Shown here: in pieces, positions 36,236 through 48,312 of the stretch
Position numbering within the stretch: position 1 is the stretch's first letter
How the letters are laid out: every line of letters begins with the position of its first letter
NCBI GenBank assembly: GCA_018806985.1
Contig: JADANN010000105.1
Location: forward strand, 1 to 64,000
Direction of reading: 5' to 3'
Length of the DNA stretch: 64,000 nucleotides
Origin: Angiostrongylus vasorum
Lineage: Eukaryota > Nematoda > Chromadorea > Rhabditida > Metastrongylidae
Notes under the pieces: generated by a model
Seen by the model: the letters and a program-made list of their open reading frames with translations, nothing else
What the model was told of the DNA's origin: nothing
Database searches by the model: none
Program-made: the position numbers and the translations under genes

Positions 36236-36512
36236 GGATATAGCACTCAGCGTTGGTCAATCGCTGAACGATGCGCTGTCTATTCGACTTCATTAAGCAT
36301 CGTTAGAGGCAACTGAATGCAGATCTGGCCTTTATTGTAACGGTGACTCCCGATGACCTACTTATGTATCGAGCGAGCGCTGCTATCCACCCGGACAAGT
36401 CTGGTACCAATTTGCCGACTCAGGAAGAACGAAAGGCTAGGTGAGGCTTGGAAGCGGGGATCGATCCAAAGTGCACTGTAGGGCGCCGCCGACCACTGCG
36501 CCACACGCGCCC
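36236..36512 (-). repeat. SINE family A (right arm)
   Basis: Palindrome partner of 15767-16035. Confidence 0.88.
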
Positions 36513-37490
36513 TACTTTCAGTGCAGCATTACTGTTAATTACATTCATATTTAGCTGAATACAACTCCCTAGATTCGTCAGCTTATATAAAGGCTCCATT
36601 ATTGTTTGTGTGTCATAGCTGCGGTCTTTCGGTTGAGTAACAAGGTTGGCGTTTCCTATCGACTCATGATATTGCTAATAAGCTATACGCGCCGAAGTCG
36701 TACTATATCAAACACGTTATCATCCTTAAATATCACCATTATCTAAAGTCTTGAGACAAACCATAACCCGGGAAGCAACTGTGTTAAAAAAAACCAAGTC
36801 GTTCAGTGACGGTTGGGAAAAGTCGTCGTTTTTGAAATGTTTCCGCAAATGCACAACTCACAAGCGATTTCACCGATGTTATTTCCGCCGACCCTATGCC
36901 AAGGTTTCATTGTAGGTATTCCATATCGCGGAAAAAAAATACTTGTTGATTTAGTCATTTCCCTTAGATAATCCTGATTTGATTCAATAATTACGGAGAA
37001 GTAATTCTGGTCTGGTTTTGGTTCCTGTAGGTGTTGGCGTCTGACCAACGAGATTTCGTAACCTTTGTAGTATGAACGTTTCATTCACTCTATTTCAAGT
37101 TTACGACTTCGTATTGAGAGTTTTTTTTTCTCTCAGGGCAACAATAAGCACGTTTTTTCGTGTTCGAATAGTGCGGGGCACAAAAATGCTAAGTAACCGT
37201 GATTTGCTACCCGACAAGGTTCACCTACTTCGGGAAATACATGGGATTCAGGATTCACGTTTTCCCTACTTATGAAATAGAGCGTTTAAAGTGGGACGGG
37301 TTATGGAAGTCAGGAAATATTGTTGAATCTTAAGTACGAGTATTTGCAAATGGCATGTTTGGCTACCATAGACTGGAGGCCTGAATCTTTCAATCTACTG
37401 AGTCGATAATTTTACATGGTTATCACATTATCACCCTGTGCAGGTGATAGTCTAGTCCCAAGTTGTTTCCATTTCACTTATTATGTCTGT

Positions 37491-37498
37491 TTTTAAGG
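37491..37498 (+). promoter_or_regulatory. Possible trans-splice acceptor upstream of TOPORS-like start (right)
   Basis: Mirror of the site at 14740-14747: TTTTTAAG ends at 37497, 26 bases before the ATG at 37524. Confidence 0.3.
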
Positions 37499-38052
37499 GA
37501 CAGTGCAGCGTTCTTAAAGCGCCATGACTTCTCGACGGAAGGGAATGCGTAGTTGGGTCGAAGACGACGTGCAGCACGGCGCTCCACCACCGAGGAGAGC
37601 CAAGAATCTGGCCAATCTCATGACTCACCTGATGGGTGACGGTGAAGGTAATTCTTCTCGTCTTCACGTCTGGAAGTGTTTTCGGAAGCTTTCACGATGT
37701 TCAACCACTTGAGACTTTCAAAAATCAATGTAGCTTACGATTCTCCGTTCTAGGGACTTCAGAACGGTCTCATTCATCTCATTCTTCTATTGCGAAAACA
37801 GCTTCGGATATCTGCGCCATATGTCTTATGCCGTTGGTTTTACTTTATAATACTGATGAATTACCGGTCTGTTCTATGAAAGGAAATTATAGTGAATTAT
37901 AGATCAAGACATTCCGCTTTGAAACTCTTAACATTACAGAAAAATGTCTAGGATTTCTCCCGCTTGTGAATTGTTAGCGTAAGGCGTACCATCGTACAGG
38001 CCATTCTTTAGACTATCTTTAGACTACGTTTCCAAGTTTGGCATCGGTGATA

Positions 38053-38460
38053 TACTTACTTACTTACTTACTTACTTACTTGGATACTTGGATGGCCAGT
38101 CCTCACTGGTTGTGCTAGCCCCATCTTAATTTCCATTTTTTCGGAGTTTTCCAGTTTAGCTACTGTGATACCCTGGAGTCCCGAATTCGGCCTAGCTAAG
38201 GTATTCCCCAGATCGTCCCCAAAATAGGCAGTCGCCCCCTTTGTGGATCAGAGGGATATTAGGCCAACATACAGCTAGTTTTATACCGGGACGGGGGGTG
38301 ATCCTGGTATTGATTTACCCTTAGCTACGCTTCCCGATGGGAACGCCGGAGTCCTTCTCAGCTTGGGTGGCCCTGCTGAGGAGATGAAACCCCCCTCTGT
38401 AGATTGTAGCTTTACATCCACGAAAACCTCCCACCTACGACGAGGCGGGAAACTTTTTGG
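38053..38460. repeat. ~380-base repeat family D with (TTAC)n end (right)
   Basis: Partner of 13785-14182. Confidence 0.75.
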
Positions 38461-38869
38461 GAGGCATCTATGACATTAGCATTCATATTATGATTACGCA
38501 AGGTGGGGAAAACAAGATAATATCACAAGTTCTGTTCCTTATAGAGAAAGATAGTGTAGAGGAAGATCATCATAGAACATCCCCATGAGTTTGTAATTTC
38601 TAGGATATCTCCATACGGGCGTGTTATGAAGTTTTCTTTTTATTTCATTCAGTTCACACTCTTGCTTGTAGTATTCTCCTAAATGTTCTATAGAAAGGTG
38701 CAAGAAGGCATATGAACAACGACAGAGTAGAAATGGATCCTCAAAAATCTTGAGCCAGTTTGCTAAGTTCTCATTCTACCCTTGAGTTTATTGACGTCTA
38801 AAGAAGGCCAGCTTTGTGGTAGAGAACCAATTGTTAACGGACTGTGAGTTTCTGATTCACGGTCTTCAA

Positions 38870-39540
38870 CAATAGCAACAGCAAATGCGAAACGTTGCTT
38901 CGATCTAGAAGGAGGACAGCTATATTTGACGAAAACGCTTCACATCAAGCTCGAGTTATGACTAGTCACATGCGAGCGCATGCTACGTAGAGCATTTAGT
39001 TACTCGCAATATTTTCTATGGAACATAGTGGTTGGAGATGATAGCTGAGTTCTTTACAAGAACAACACACATCATGCCTTCCGGCTCACGAAAATCCTCA
39101 TCCAAAACTCGATTCATACTTTGAACGTGTTTGCGCTCTGGGACTATCTGCATATGGTCTTCTTGAAGCTGCTGGAGCAAAAGCAGGTGATCAAAACCAA
39201 CCGCTACACATTGGAAGTTCGCATGTACGTCGTTGATATGAAGGAAAAACAACTAGGACAACTGAGAAATTGGCTTTACTATGACAGTTTTGTGACTTAC
39301 CTGGTGAAGTTGACTCTCAAACAACCGGTGGAATTTGGCTTGATTATTGTTCACCACACACCATATAGCTCGGATATAAAGCCTTCAGACTACCATTTGT
39401 TCTGAACCATAAACCATAGCTTGCTCCGGAAATCCGGACTTCAGAAAGCTCAAAAGTGGCTTCGCCAATTTCTTATGACTCAGTATGTTTTCATGAGAGA
39501 ATAGCATCCAGGATATGCTCAAAAAGTGCCTGTGGTAATA
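38870..39540 (+). mobile_element. mariner transposase remnant (right)
   Basis: The open piece 39121-39405 (94 aa) reads WDYLHMVFLKLLEQKQVI near its start and ends HHTPYSSDIKPSDYHLF, matching the central and C-terminal catalytic part of mariner transposases. Downstream, KWLRQFL lies in another frame, as expected for the conserved tail after frameshift. The HDNARPH motif is degraded. It sits inside the intron that splits the RING domain. Confidence 0.78.
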
Positions 39541-40085
39541 GTGGTGAATATGTAGCGGGTTAAATTTGTATTTTTTAGTGACGTTTATTCTTGAAAAAAT
39601 AGATCAGAAAAAAAAACAGGCGTGGTACCACCTTTATTTGCTACTATGTGCTTTTGTGTCTATCTTTTCTCATGGGACACAAGTTTCCTTTAAGAAGAAC
39701 CGATCCAACGTCGCTCGATAAGTGCTCTCATTCGTTTTGCTTCACTTGTACCTCACAATGGTTAAAACACGCTGAAACATGTCCACTGTGTATGACACCA
39801 GTTAGCTCATTTTCGCATAACATAGATCTTCCACCAGGTTTGCGTCCAGTGTGAGTGTTCTTTGTTTTGTTTCTTCTTGTTGAATGCGTTTATTGTTTCG
39901 TTTTTTTAACTATTTACGCTCATTGGACATTTCATCTCAGGGTGTCAGTTGCCGATTTGCGTGAAGCAGCTGAAGTAGCTCGACTTGAGAGGGAGAAGGT
40001 CTTTGCATCCTCTGAACGAGCGGGAGTGTGTTAAACTACGTATACGACGTCTACATAGGCGGCTTCGCGCTGTTCAGGAGCAAAT

Positions 40086-40144
40086 GTCGTAGTTCTGTCC
40101 GTAGAGTCATGTAGTTACTTTACCTAATCACTTTCTTCTTTTAG
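40086..40144 (+). other. 59-base intron present only in the right copy
   Basis: Within exon D the right arm reads CAAAT, then GTCGTAG to CTTCTTTTAG, then GAGCACAAGC. Removing 40086-40144 leaves CAAATGAGCACAAGC, exactly the left-arm sequence. The segment starts with GT, ends with a strong TTCTTCTTTTAG acceptor and has an intron-like length for a nematode. An alternative donor three bases downstream (GTAGTT) would leave one extra Ser codon. Confidence 0.75.
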
Positions 40145-41274
40145 GAGCACAAGCTCTCGAGTTGACCATTCTTCAGAACCCGCCATTGCTAGTACGCGTC
40201 TTATCAATGAAATTAACATGCTTGAAATGCTCAAGCGAGATTCTACGACAAGGTATTCTTTGGGGAGTTTATCCTTTTGTCGGTGTTCATAGTTTTATTT
40301 TCTTGAATTTTCACGCTTGAATAGCTTATCTTCACGAGTAATTGTGTATGAGGAATATCAGCACACTTTACAGTTAGCCTTGCTCTTTTTTTCCTCTTGA
40401 CTCAAGGGAAATTCTTGCTACGGCATTCCCACGTCGTCAGCTGAAGTAGTCACATGCTGTGGCGGATCAGAGGGTCGTCAACTGCCTTGCTTTTGAACTG
40501 GCTTACTGTAGGATGTCAGCGGTTTCCGAGATTGGTTTGCTTTTAGCCGGGCTTTCAGTTGAAAGTATCTAACGGTTTTTGGGGTTAGATGACCCTAAGG
40601 GGGATGAACATTGCGCCGTATATCGCACTCGCACTTCGTCACCAAAGAACATGCCAGAAACGTTGAGGCAGTAGATGATTCATGGAGTTGTTTGTCGTAC
40701 TTAATTCCTAGTTGACTTTATCTATGTTTTTCCTGCTAGGTGTTTTTCTAATTATAAAATTACAGGCTCGAACTTGTAAGCAACATTACGTTTCGTTCAT
40801 GGATATACAAAGACAATCTTGGTTGGTGCTCTATTGACCGTAATGCGAACTGGGTAGGTATTCTATTGGTCTCGTGATGTCTGTAGCAAGCTATGAATTT
40901 GCAGTTTTTCACTATTTCAGGTACCTTTCAGCCGGTGGTTTTCAGTGCCAATGAGGCCGCTGCAACTGAGCTATCGTTTCCTTTCGTGGATCGTGAACTG
41001 AAAATTCTTTGGCGCGGCGTATGTTTTTCGAAATCAGTGCTTCTCAAACTCTCACTCTCGAGTTTCTAAAGCAAGCTGTAGGCTACTTTTATCCTTATTT
41101 GCTTTCTTTAACTTGATCTCATTAATGAGTTTTACTATAACACGAAGGTGGGGAGGTGGTATGTATCCACCGAGTATTATACAGAAGTTTGATCTTACTA
41201 AGTTTTTAATCTGAAGTTTACGTTTTTTTAAATGTACATACATAATGTTAACTTTTTTATTTTCTGCCTGCTGT

Positions 41275-41360
41275 GGTTTTTTTACGACAAGGTATGGTGT
41301 GGATCTGGAGCGGGGTCCAAGTTTTGCGAATATCACAGCATCGTTGTGGTTGTACACACA
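41275..41360 (+). repeat. SINE-like family B fragment (right)
   Basis: GGAGCGGGGTCCAAGTTTTG to CATCGTTGTGGTTGTA tail. Confidence 0.6.
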
Positions 41361-41554
41361 CATTTATGTTTGTATTCGATTTATTCTTTCGTTAATGTGT
41401 AGCAGAAATACTAGAGAACTAATTTAAGTTCCAAAGGTGGGAACAGTAGTTACCCTGTAAGTGTACTGAAGCAGTTCTAGTAATAATCTCTACATATGTA
41501 AGGTGGGAGTTCTAGCTGACGTAAAGGCACGATAACTTTGTTATGGAGAGAGAC

Positions 41555-41700
41555 AGAATATGGAGAGAAAAGCAAGGCAAAGCTATCAGTTGGTGTGGTG
41601 GATAGCACGCGAGCCCCCGAAAAGGGTAATGACGGATTTGGATCCCAACTGAGGTTACGACTTTTGCTCAAATCTCAGCATCCTTGTGGTTGTATTTCAC
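41555..41700 (+). repeat. SINE-like family B variant (right)
   Basis: Head GGTGTGGTGGATAGCACGCG then AAAAGGGTAATGACGG and the CATCCTTGTGGTTGTATTTC tail. Confidence 0.7.
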
Positions 41701-41924
41701 GTCGTCCCCCTGACGTAGAAGAAGAACAGGCATAAATAAAAGTTAACATATTATGGGTTACTAAATTCTTCATTTTTTTCATATGCTTTCCGTATATAGG
41801 CAACATTGTATTTATGGAATATTTCAGCTGCTTTTCTACTAACGTTGGTGGAGTTGCCATTCCCGTTCACGTTCCTCCTTTTTTCACTGTGATGTTTCCA
41901 AGTCACCATAAATACTTGAAACAC

Positions 41925-42290
41925 TAGAATGGCCCGTCTTCACCGATTGAGCGAACCCCAGCATAATTCCCATTCTCCGGAGATTTGCTGGTTTAAGCAT
42001 AGTAGTTCTGTGGAGTCCCTAGGACAGTCTGGCCAATGTCTGCCCCAGCTCATCACCACTATGGGAAGTCGCAGCCTTTGTGGATCATCAGGAGGTTTCC
42101 CATCATGCAACCAGTTTGATACCAGAATAGTGGTGGGCCCTGGTATTGGTTTACTCTTATGTGGGCTTCTTAATGAACACTTTGGACTCCTCAGCTTGTG
42201 AGACGCTGCTGTGGGAATGAATCACCTAGCTGAGCATCGCAGCCCGACAACTATGAACACCCCGCCACGACGAGGCGGTTAACCATTGAC
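41925..42290. repeat. ~380-base repeat family D (right)
   Basis: Partner of 10020-10395. Confidence 0.75.
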
Positions 42291-44094
42291 AGGAAGTCAT
42301 TATAACTGGTGTACGGAAATTGGAAGTTGATTAATTTGAATCATGAGTTAAGTAACGCCACCGATAAATCAGTTATACTGGATCTTTCTCACCACATCAC
42401 TGTCTTAACAATAAAGGGCTGGCGAATCAGTTGTGCATCCAAAATAGCATTAGATTTTATAATTATCGGGCTATAGAAGCTAGAAAAAAAGTTGAAATTT
42501 GCGAATTTGTTATGAGCTTTATTCACGTTAGTAGAGATGTGTCGACTCGTATAGTGCTTATTTGAAAAGCAAATGTTATTTTCTCACCTAATTTTGTTCG
42601 AAAATGGATTGGGGAGACTGACATTGCTTTCCAAATGGTTCAACAATGTTCAGCAACAGATCCTTGTTTCAAAGTATATCAGTAGCTCATTGGTTAGTTC
42701 CATAGCGTTAAAAATGATTAACGCTGCCTTTTCAGAGAAAGCTTAACGAGTCACTGGAACTCTATAAAAGGAAATATGATAGTCTCGTGTCCGACATCAT
42801 CTCTTGGTGTTCTGAGATTCAAATAAATTCTCCACAATTTGCGGTGTGTTTAAAGATTCATTACTTAACTGTCACATTTATTCAAATGCTTATATTATCT
42901 TCATGAAATTGATGTAGTTTTTATTGAATTGCAATTTTAAGCTCAAGCTTCGTTTGGCCGGACTTTATCCATTCTGTCTAGAGCGCTTTCAAACTGAGCT
43001 ATTTGATTTTTGCAAGTAGTATGCTATCTTTGGAAGATTTTGATAGCATGAGTGCGTACAGGTGAGATTTTTTGTTTTCTCGTTCATTAAAACGCTAGAT
43101 ACTTTGTATCCAAATAACTATCGGTAGACCAATTTTAAACACACTGTTTTTTCGGGTCAGATTTTAGTTTTAGCGATTGATGTGCTTAATCTTATAGCTC
43201 GAAAGAGTTGCGACGACTGCTGCGTCGAAGAAATCGTCGAGCAGCGAGTGCAGAAGGCCGGTTTTAACGCAACTGCTATAATGATGTCTTCTCCATAGTC
43301 TGAGGCTAACTGCTACCGATTCCAGAAATTGTGTTGTTAAGTGAAGGCGACTCTGATTCAGCGGTGATTACTACTAATCCGGACAGAAATGACGATGATG
43401 TTATTGTCTTAAGTGATGACAGCCATTCCGGTGAAGAATCGATCTTCAGCCGGGTTGAAGGCAACAATGTGAGAGTGAGTTGTCAAAAATTCATTAAAAA
43501 ACTAGGGCATTTGTAAATATTGTTGTGATCAAGGTGATATTTTTTGGGAATCATTAGTTGAAAACGGATTGCAATTAGCTATGTAGTCCAAAAATTCGTT
43601 CGACTGCTTCCTGTGTGATCTCACACTCCTCGTTTTGCAACAGGATGTATAGCAATTATTTCTAAACGTCGAGGCCCTGTAACCGGTGTTCTAACAGCAT
43701 CATTCGTACACTTCCAGGAGTCTACTATTGAAAGACCTAGGGATCTAAGAGTCATTGTTATAGACCAGATATGCGTTCGTTCACCTCTAACAGTGGTCAG
43801 TGAAGTCTTATACATGACTCATTCCCAAAGGCTTGAGCAAACGTGTCATCCTTCCCGCTTTTCTCTTCTTTTTTGCCTACACAGAGTAATGGCAACGCAT
43901 ATTTATTTCATTATGTTTTTCTCTTGGGTAGATTTTTCAGCGGCAGAGTTTCCTTTTGTCATTCCTTTTTTCTGCCCATTCGAACACACTCCACACTAGT
44001 ATCTTCGCAACTTTATGAGTGTAACATCTCAGCTAATGAGGCTTTTACATAGTTTTATGGTTTTTTTTCTTATTTGATCCAATTTCAAGCCTAC

Positions 44095-44435
44095 TGTGCG
44101 GATCGCAGCACTTCTTACATTCGATTCATTTCGTCGCATCCATTGTCCACTAAGATCATCCAACTTTTATGTGTGGCTTCGGTTGCTGCTTGAGGATTTC
44201 CATTTCATCTTGATTGTCGTAGAATGTTGGTCGAGCAGTTCTCCCTGGAGTCCTGTGGTAGCCGGGCTGGAGCGTTCCAAATTGGATTTCAGAGAGCGAT
44301 TTTTTTCCCAGACAAGTCCGTTAACCACTTCACGACTCCGGAGAGATGAGAGGCTTCGTTGGCCTGGAGCGGAATCGAACTAGCACCATGCTCGTGATGA
44401 CGGACATCACTACCACTGTGTTATCTGCCTCCTAT
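44095..44435 (-). repeat. SINE family C (right)
   Basis: Partner of 7722-8060. Confidence 0.85.
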
Positions 44436-44682
44436 ATAAAGGTTAGATTTGACATCTAGGATGAAGCTTCATCGTTGAATTCCGAAGCCTCTTTAGCGAT
44501 TTTTTACACTCGACCTGTATGTCGTCTTTCGTGCCCCTACACCAGGCCCAATAGATGGTTGACTACCGGCTTTTCGAGAAAAGTCTTTCCGAGACCTCCT
44601 AAACTCTTATTACGAGTTAATTGTTCTGTGAATCTTTGTAACAGTGCAATTACAAATATTGGCAGGAAATGCTATCTTTAGG

Positions 44683-44985
44683 GGTGGGGATAGCGCAGTG
44701 TTTAATGATACCATCTATCACCAAACAAAGGCGCTAACTCGATCACCGCCCCAGTGCTCCCCTCCAATCCACGTGGAAACATTTTAGCCTGGCTATCTCT
44801 AAAACTGCAAGGAGGTTCGACTCGACCACCATTCTGAGACATTCTAAAAGAAGACGAAATCTTCAAACACCAGTTGAAGCAACACACGAAATGTTCGAAG
44901 GCCACAGTGGACGGTGAATGCGAGGGAACAAATCGAATGCAAGAATTGCTACGATCGGCATAGTGAATGTGATGACTGATCACGA
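44683..44985 (+). repeat. SINE family C variant (right)
   Basis: Partner of 7175-7475. Confidence 0.75.
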
Positions 44986-45339
44986 AAAATAAGTAAAAAT
45001 GCTACCTTTCATATCCAGTGTTGTCACAGTTCTTCTTTATTTGGAGTGATGAAGTGGTTATATTATTATGTTAAGTACATTTGTAGACCATGCCGATGAA
45101 TTCTATACATAACGCATCAAACGAACCATTACACAGCGCAGAAGCGTCGTTAGAAAGTCGTAACGATACGGCGGGTTTAAATACGTTATCATTTATATCA
45201 CTCACATTTCTTCTGAAGTTTTAGTATCTAATGAATGGCGAACTGGCTAAAAAGTACTAGCAGATTTTTTTTAAAAACTGCTAATCAATTTTCGGAAGCG
45301 AGAACCGGTGGGTTAATATATCCATCCTCCCTTTTTCAT

Positions 45340-46790
45340 GGCAATCCTTCATGAACACATCTGCCCTTCTTTTCACACATTACCTGCCATAATGCAAGGT
45401 TTCTGTTCAATTATGGACCACCAATACTGTGTAATTGTTCAAGAGGCGTGACGTCCTCGATATCGGAACTATCGTCCAATTTGCTTTCTGTCTATCGTCT
45501 GCAAACTTTCTATTCGAGTTATCCTAAACAGGTTTGACAGAACACTGGACGAAGGATAGCTATGTGAGCAAGCCGGGTTTCGAGAATTATTCAGTATGGT
45601 GGATCATATCTGCACGATAACATAACAAGAGTCAGTGAAGTATCGCGAGTGCACAAGAGATCGCGCTATCTCACTTTCATCAATTTATGGAGAGCTTTTG
45701 ACTCAGTTGAGATATATGTAATAATGGAAGCGCTGGACAGCCAGTGCGTCCCTACTCAGTATCTAAAGTTTCTTCGTAAGCTCTGTAGAAATTTCACAAC
45801 CAAAATAGCGCCGTTCTACAACGATGTTATCATAGGCTTCAAAAGAGGTGTTAGACAAGGCGATACCATCTCGCCAAAATTATTTACAGAAATTCGGTGG
45901 TCGGCAATTACACCATCTTCACTTTACTGATGACGTCGTTTTTATAACACCAACATTAGCCAGACACAACGATGCTTGCCGATTTCGATAAAGCCTGTGG
46001 AGAGATTTATCTTCGACTAAATTTCACAAAAAAATGGATGTTGATGAGGAAGGGATTGGTTTCTTATGCCCGTGTTCATGCTGAACGAAATGGACAGCTC
46101 AGAATGTTCCAACCACGTCTGTCTAGGGCGGGAAATCAACACTGTGAACGACTTAGCTCTAGAGTTGAGCAAGAAAAAAAACCAGCGGCTTGCGAAGCTT
46201 TCAAGAACATCGACGGTGTAACGAGCAGAATAGAACACCCACATCCGCGTCCTTTTCGACTACATGATAATTCCTGCCTTAACATATGCATTAGAAACTT
46301 GGTCGGTTCATAAACAGGATGGAAGTTCATTCAACGTAACAGAATGCGTAGTCGAATAGGCGATCCTAGGAGTATCCCGTATTGCGTAATTAAGAGGAGG
46401 TATCCGAAGGTCAGCGTACATCAACGTCCAAAAATCAACGCTGTTGTTCTTTACGCGAAATAATAGAAGACAAGATGAGCTCGGGCACGCAGTGCGTATT
46501 AACGACAACCGAGGAGCAACGGCCGTTAGTGTCTGGATTCCTCAGGATGTCAAACGTACTGCAGGAATACCACCAACCCCATGGTCAGATTTCTTAACGA
46601 AATCCCTAGAAGGAAGATATGATGTCCAACGAGTCCCTAGAACGAACAGAAACCACTGGGATACTCTTGCAGGTAACAGGGAGAAATGGAAGATTTACAA
46701 GCTCCTGCTCAAGTCACAGGACGATCAACGGGACGATAGGTGGTCATTCTACTGCGTTAATCAAAGAACTAGCAGCCAAGAAGTTGTGTT
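45340..46790 (+). mobile_element. RTE-type LINE reverse transcriptase remnant (right)
   Basis: Counterpart of 5410-6850. The open stretch 45649-45930 holds RYLTFINLWRAFDSVE and GVRQGDTISPKLF; 46444-46797 holds the C-terminal RIND, WIPQDVKRTAG, PWSDFLTKSLEGRYD and NHWDTLAGNREKWKIY blocks. Same deletion between SPKLFT and the ADD box as on the left, so the deletion predates the inverted duplication or was shared by conversion. Confidence 0.87.
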
Positions 46791-46964
46791 CCGTTGATTA
46801 CTCGTTTATTAAAATTCTTTTATGGTGTTGGTTTCTTTGGGGCACGTATAGCAGACTTATACTATAAAGCTGTTCTGAATTAAACTGCACATGTGATTCC
46901 AAATTTTGTTTTGACTATTTGTATCTCCTGCGAATTGGTACTGTGCTAAACACATTTATTTAAG

Positions 46965-47501
46965 ATATCTTGGTCAAGTGTTGGCGAAGACGATCGGTCA
47001 AGAGATGACGAACGCAATTGGTCAAGGGATCAACCAGGCGATTTTTCAAGCAGTGACGAGGACGGTCGGGCAAGAGATGACGGACGCAATTTGTTAGGAA
47101 TTCAACCAGGCGATTTTTCAAGCAGTGACGAGGACGATCGGTCAAGAGATGACGAACGCAATTGGTTAAGAATTCAACCAGGCGATTTTTCAAGCAGTGA
47201 CGAGGACGGTGGGGCAAGAGATGACGAACGCAATTGGTTAAGAATTCAACCAGGCGATTTTTCAAGCAGTGACGAGGACGGTCGGGCAAGAGATGACGGA
47301 CGCAATTTGTTAGGAATTCAACCAGGCGATTTTTCAAGCAGTGACGAGGACGATCGGGCAAGAGATGACGAACGCAATTGGTTAAGAATTCAACCAGGCG
47401 ATTTTTCAAGCAGTGACGAGGACGGTCGGTCAAGAGATGGCGGACGCAATTGGTTAAGAAGTCACCCAGTCCTCTTTTCAAGCGATGACGAAAGCGATTG
47501 A
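46965..47501 (+). CDS. Probable last exon (K) of right TOPORS-like gene: acidic/Arg 24-aa repeats
   Basis: Open for 178 codons to TGA at 47499-47501. It begins in phase 0 after CATTTATTTAAG, matching the phase-0 end of exon J. The exon is built from about six 72-base units encoding IQPGDFSSSDED, then GRARDD or DRSRDD, then ERNWLR or GRNLLG. The two unit types partly alternate. The last unit degenerates to SHPVLFSSDDESD. Alternating Ser/Asp and Arg/Asp resembles the RS/RD-rich tails of TOPORS and splicing-related proteins. The antisense strand is also open here (47505-46960) because the 72-base unit lacks stops in that frame; I treat that as a shadow. Link to the gene upstream is an inference from strand and phase. 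Confidence 0.55.
   Translation: MSWSSVGEDDRSRDDERNWSRDQPGDFSSSDEDGRARDDGRNLLGIQPGDFSSSDEDDRSRDDERNWLRIQPGDFSSSDEDGGARDDERNWLRIQPGDFSSSDEDGRARDDGRNLLGIQPGDFSSSDEDDRARDDERNWLRIQPGDFSSSDEDGRSRDGGRNWLRSHPVLFSSDDESD
47020..47490 (+). repeat. 72-base coding minisatellite (right)
   Basis: The start of CGATTTTTC recurs at 47111, 47183 and onward every 72 bases, about six copies. It encodes the 24-residue repeat of exon K. The left counterpart is 4680-5165. Confidence 0.9.
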
Positions 47502-48254
47502 TCAAATGATGACGAACGCGGTACTTCTAGAGCTTAGACGGACTTTGTACTTCTGCATTTCGACGCTTCATTAAGGATTGTAAGTGAACTTCGATAGATT
47601 GCCATATGTTAGTTTGTCAGATTGCTTTCGTTTAGTGTTAGTACTGCTCCTTCTTTGGTACAAGGCTTAGGCTTGGAAAAAAAAAAACGGAAAGTGGTAC
47701 ATAACGGTGCATTATGAACGCCTGGAGCATTATAATTTTGAAGCAAAAAATTTCATGGCACTACTTATGGGCCACTTATAGGCTAAAAAAATTTTTTTTT
47801 GTCAAAAAGAACAAAGTGATTATGCACGACGCAAGGAGTGCTCATTACTAAGCATTACCCTCAGAGAAAGCAACATAGCTCTTTGTAATAACTGTTTATA
47901 AAGAACCAGATCAATGTGCCTTTCAGGAGAGATGTTGATAGAGGTGGTCGTCCTGACTTGCATCATGGAATATTCAATGGACAATGAAATGTTATTGGGA
48001 ACTACCTGATAAAATAAAGCTATATTAGCAATATTACATAGTAATAAAATCAACTACTACAACGAATTTAGTGACGTATGCTTTATTCTGTTTTTTGCTC
48101 TTCTTTGTAATATAGCCTGAAATCAATTGAGTATGAGAGGGTGTTTCCGTACGTGTTCATTCTTCTGTCCATTAAAGCGCTTGTAAGACTAGTTTAGGGT
48201 TCGACACAGATTTTCTATTTTCTTGCTTCGCTCTATTTTTATAAACCAAAGAGG

Positions 48255-48312
48255 TTTTGTTGTTAACGTTTCGTTCTTTTTGTTTTGTTTTGTTTGTTAA
48301 TGTTTCGTGTTA
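48255..48312 (-). repeat. 34-base tandem array, two units
   Basis: Contracted counterpart of 3721-3912. Confidence 0.85.

Larger units (their letters stand above)
37524..43474 (+). pseudogene. TOPORS-like RING E3 ligase, exons A-J (right copy, frameshifted)
   Basis: Exons on the plus strand: A 37524-37647, B 37754-37832, C 39695-39850, D 39941-40085 plus 40145-40252, E 40766-40853, F 40921-41018, G 42736-42845, H 43020-43061, I 43198-43247, J 43326-43474. A, B, C, G, H, I and J are intact and near-identical to the left copy (RING complete). Exon D has one extra G (AGAGGGAGAAGG against AGAGGAGAAGG), leading to an early stop. Exon F lacks one base (TTCAGCC against TTCACGCC). Exon E has 7 changes in 88 bases, five of them replacements (A to T, L to W, D to G, S to C, H to R). 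Exon D is split by an intron absent on the left. If the two indels are real, this copy could make only an N-terminal RING fragment. Confidence 0.75.

Noticed and set aside
46960..47505. 181-aa antisense ORF with LVEFLTNCVRHLL repeats
   Set aside because: It is the complement of the acidic/Arg repeat exon. The sense frame enters in phase from a splice acceptor and has a plausible composition; the antisense has no splice or family support.
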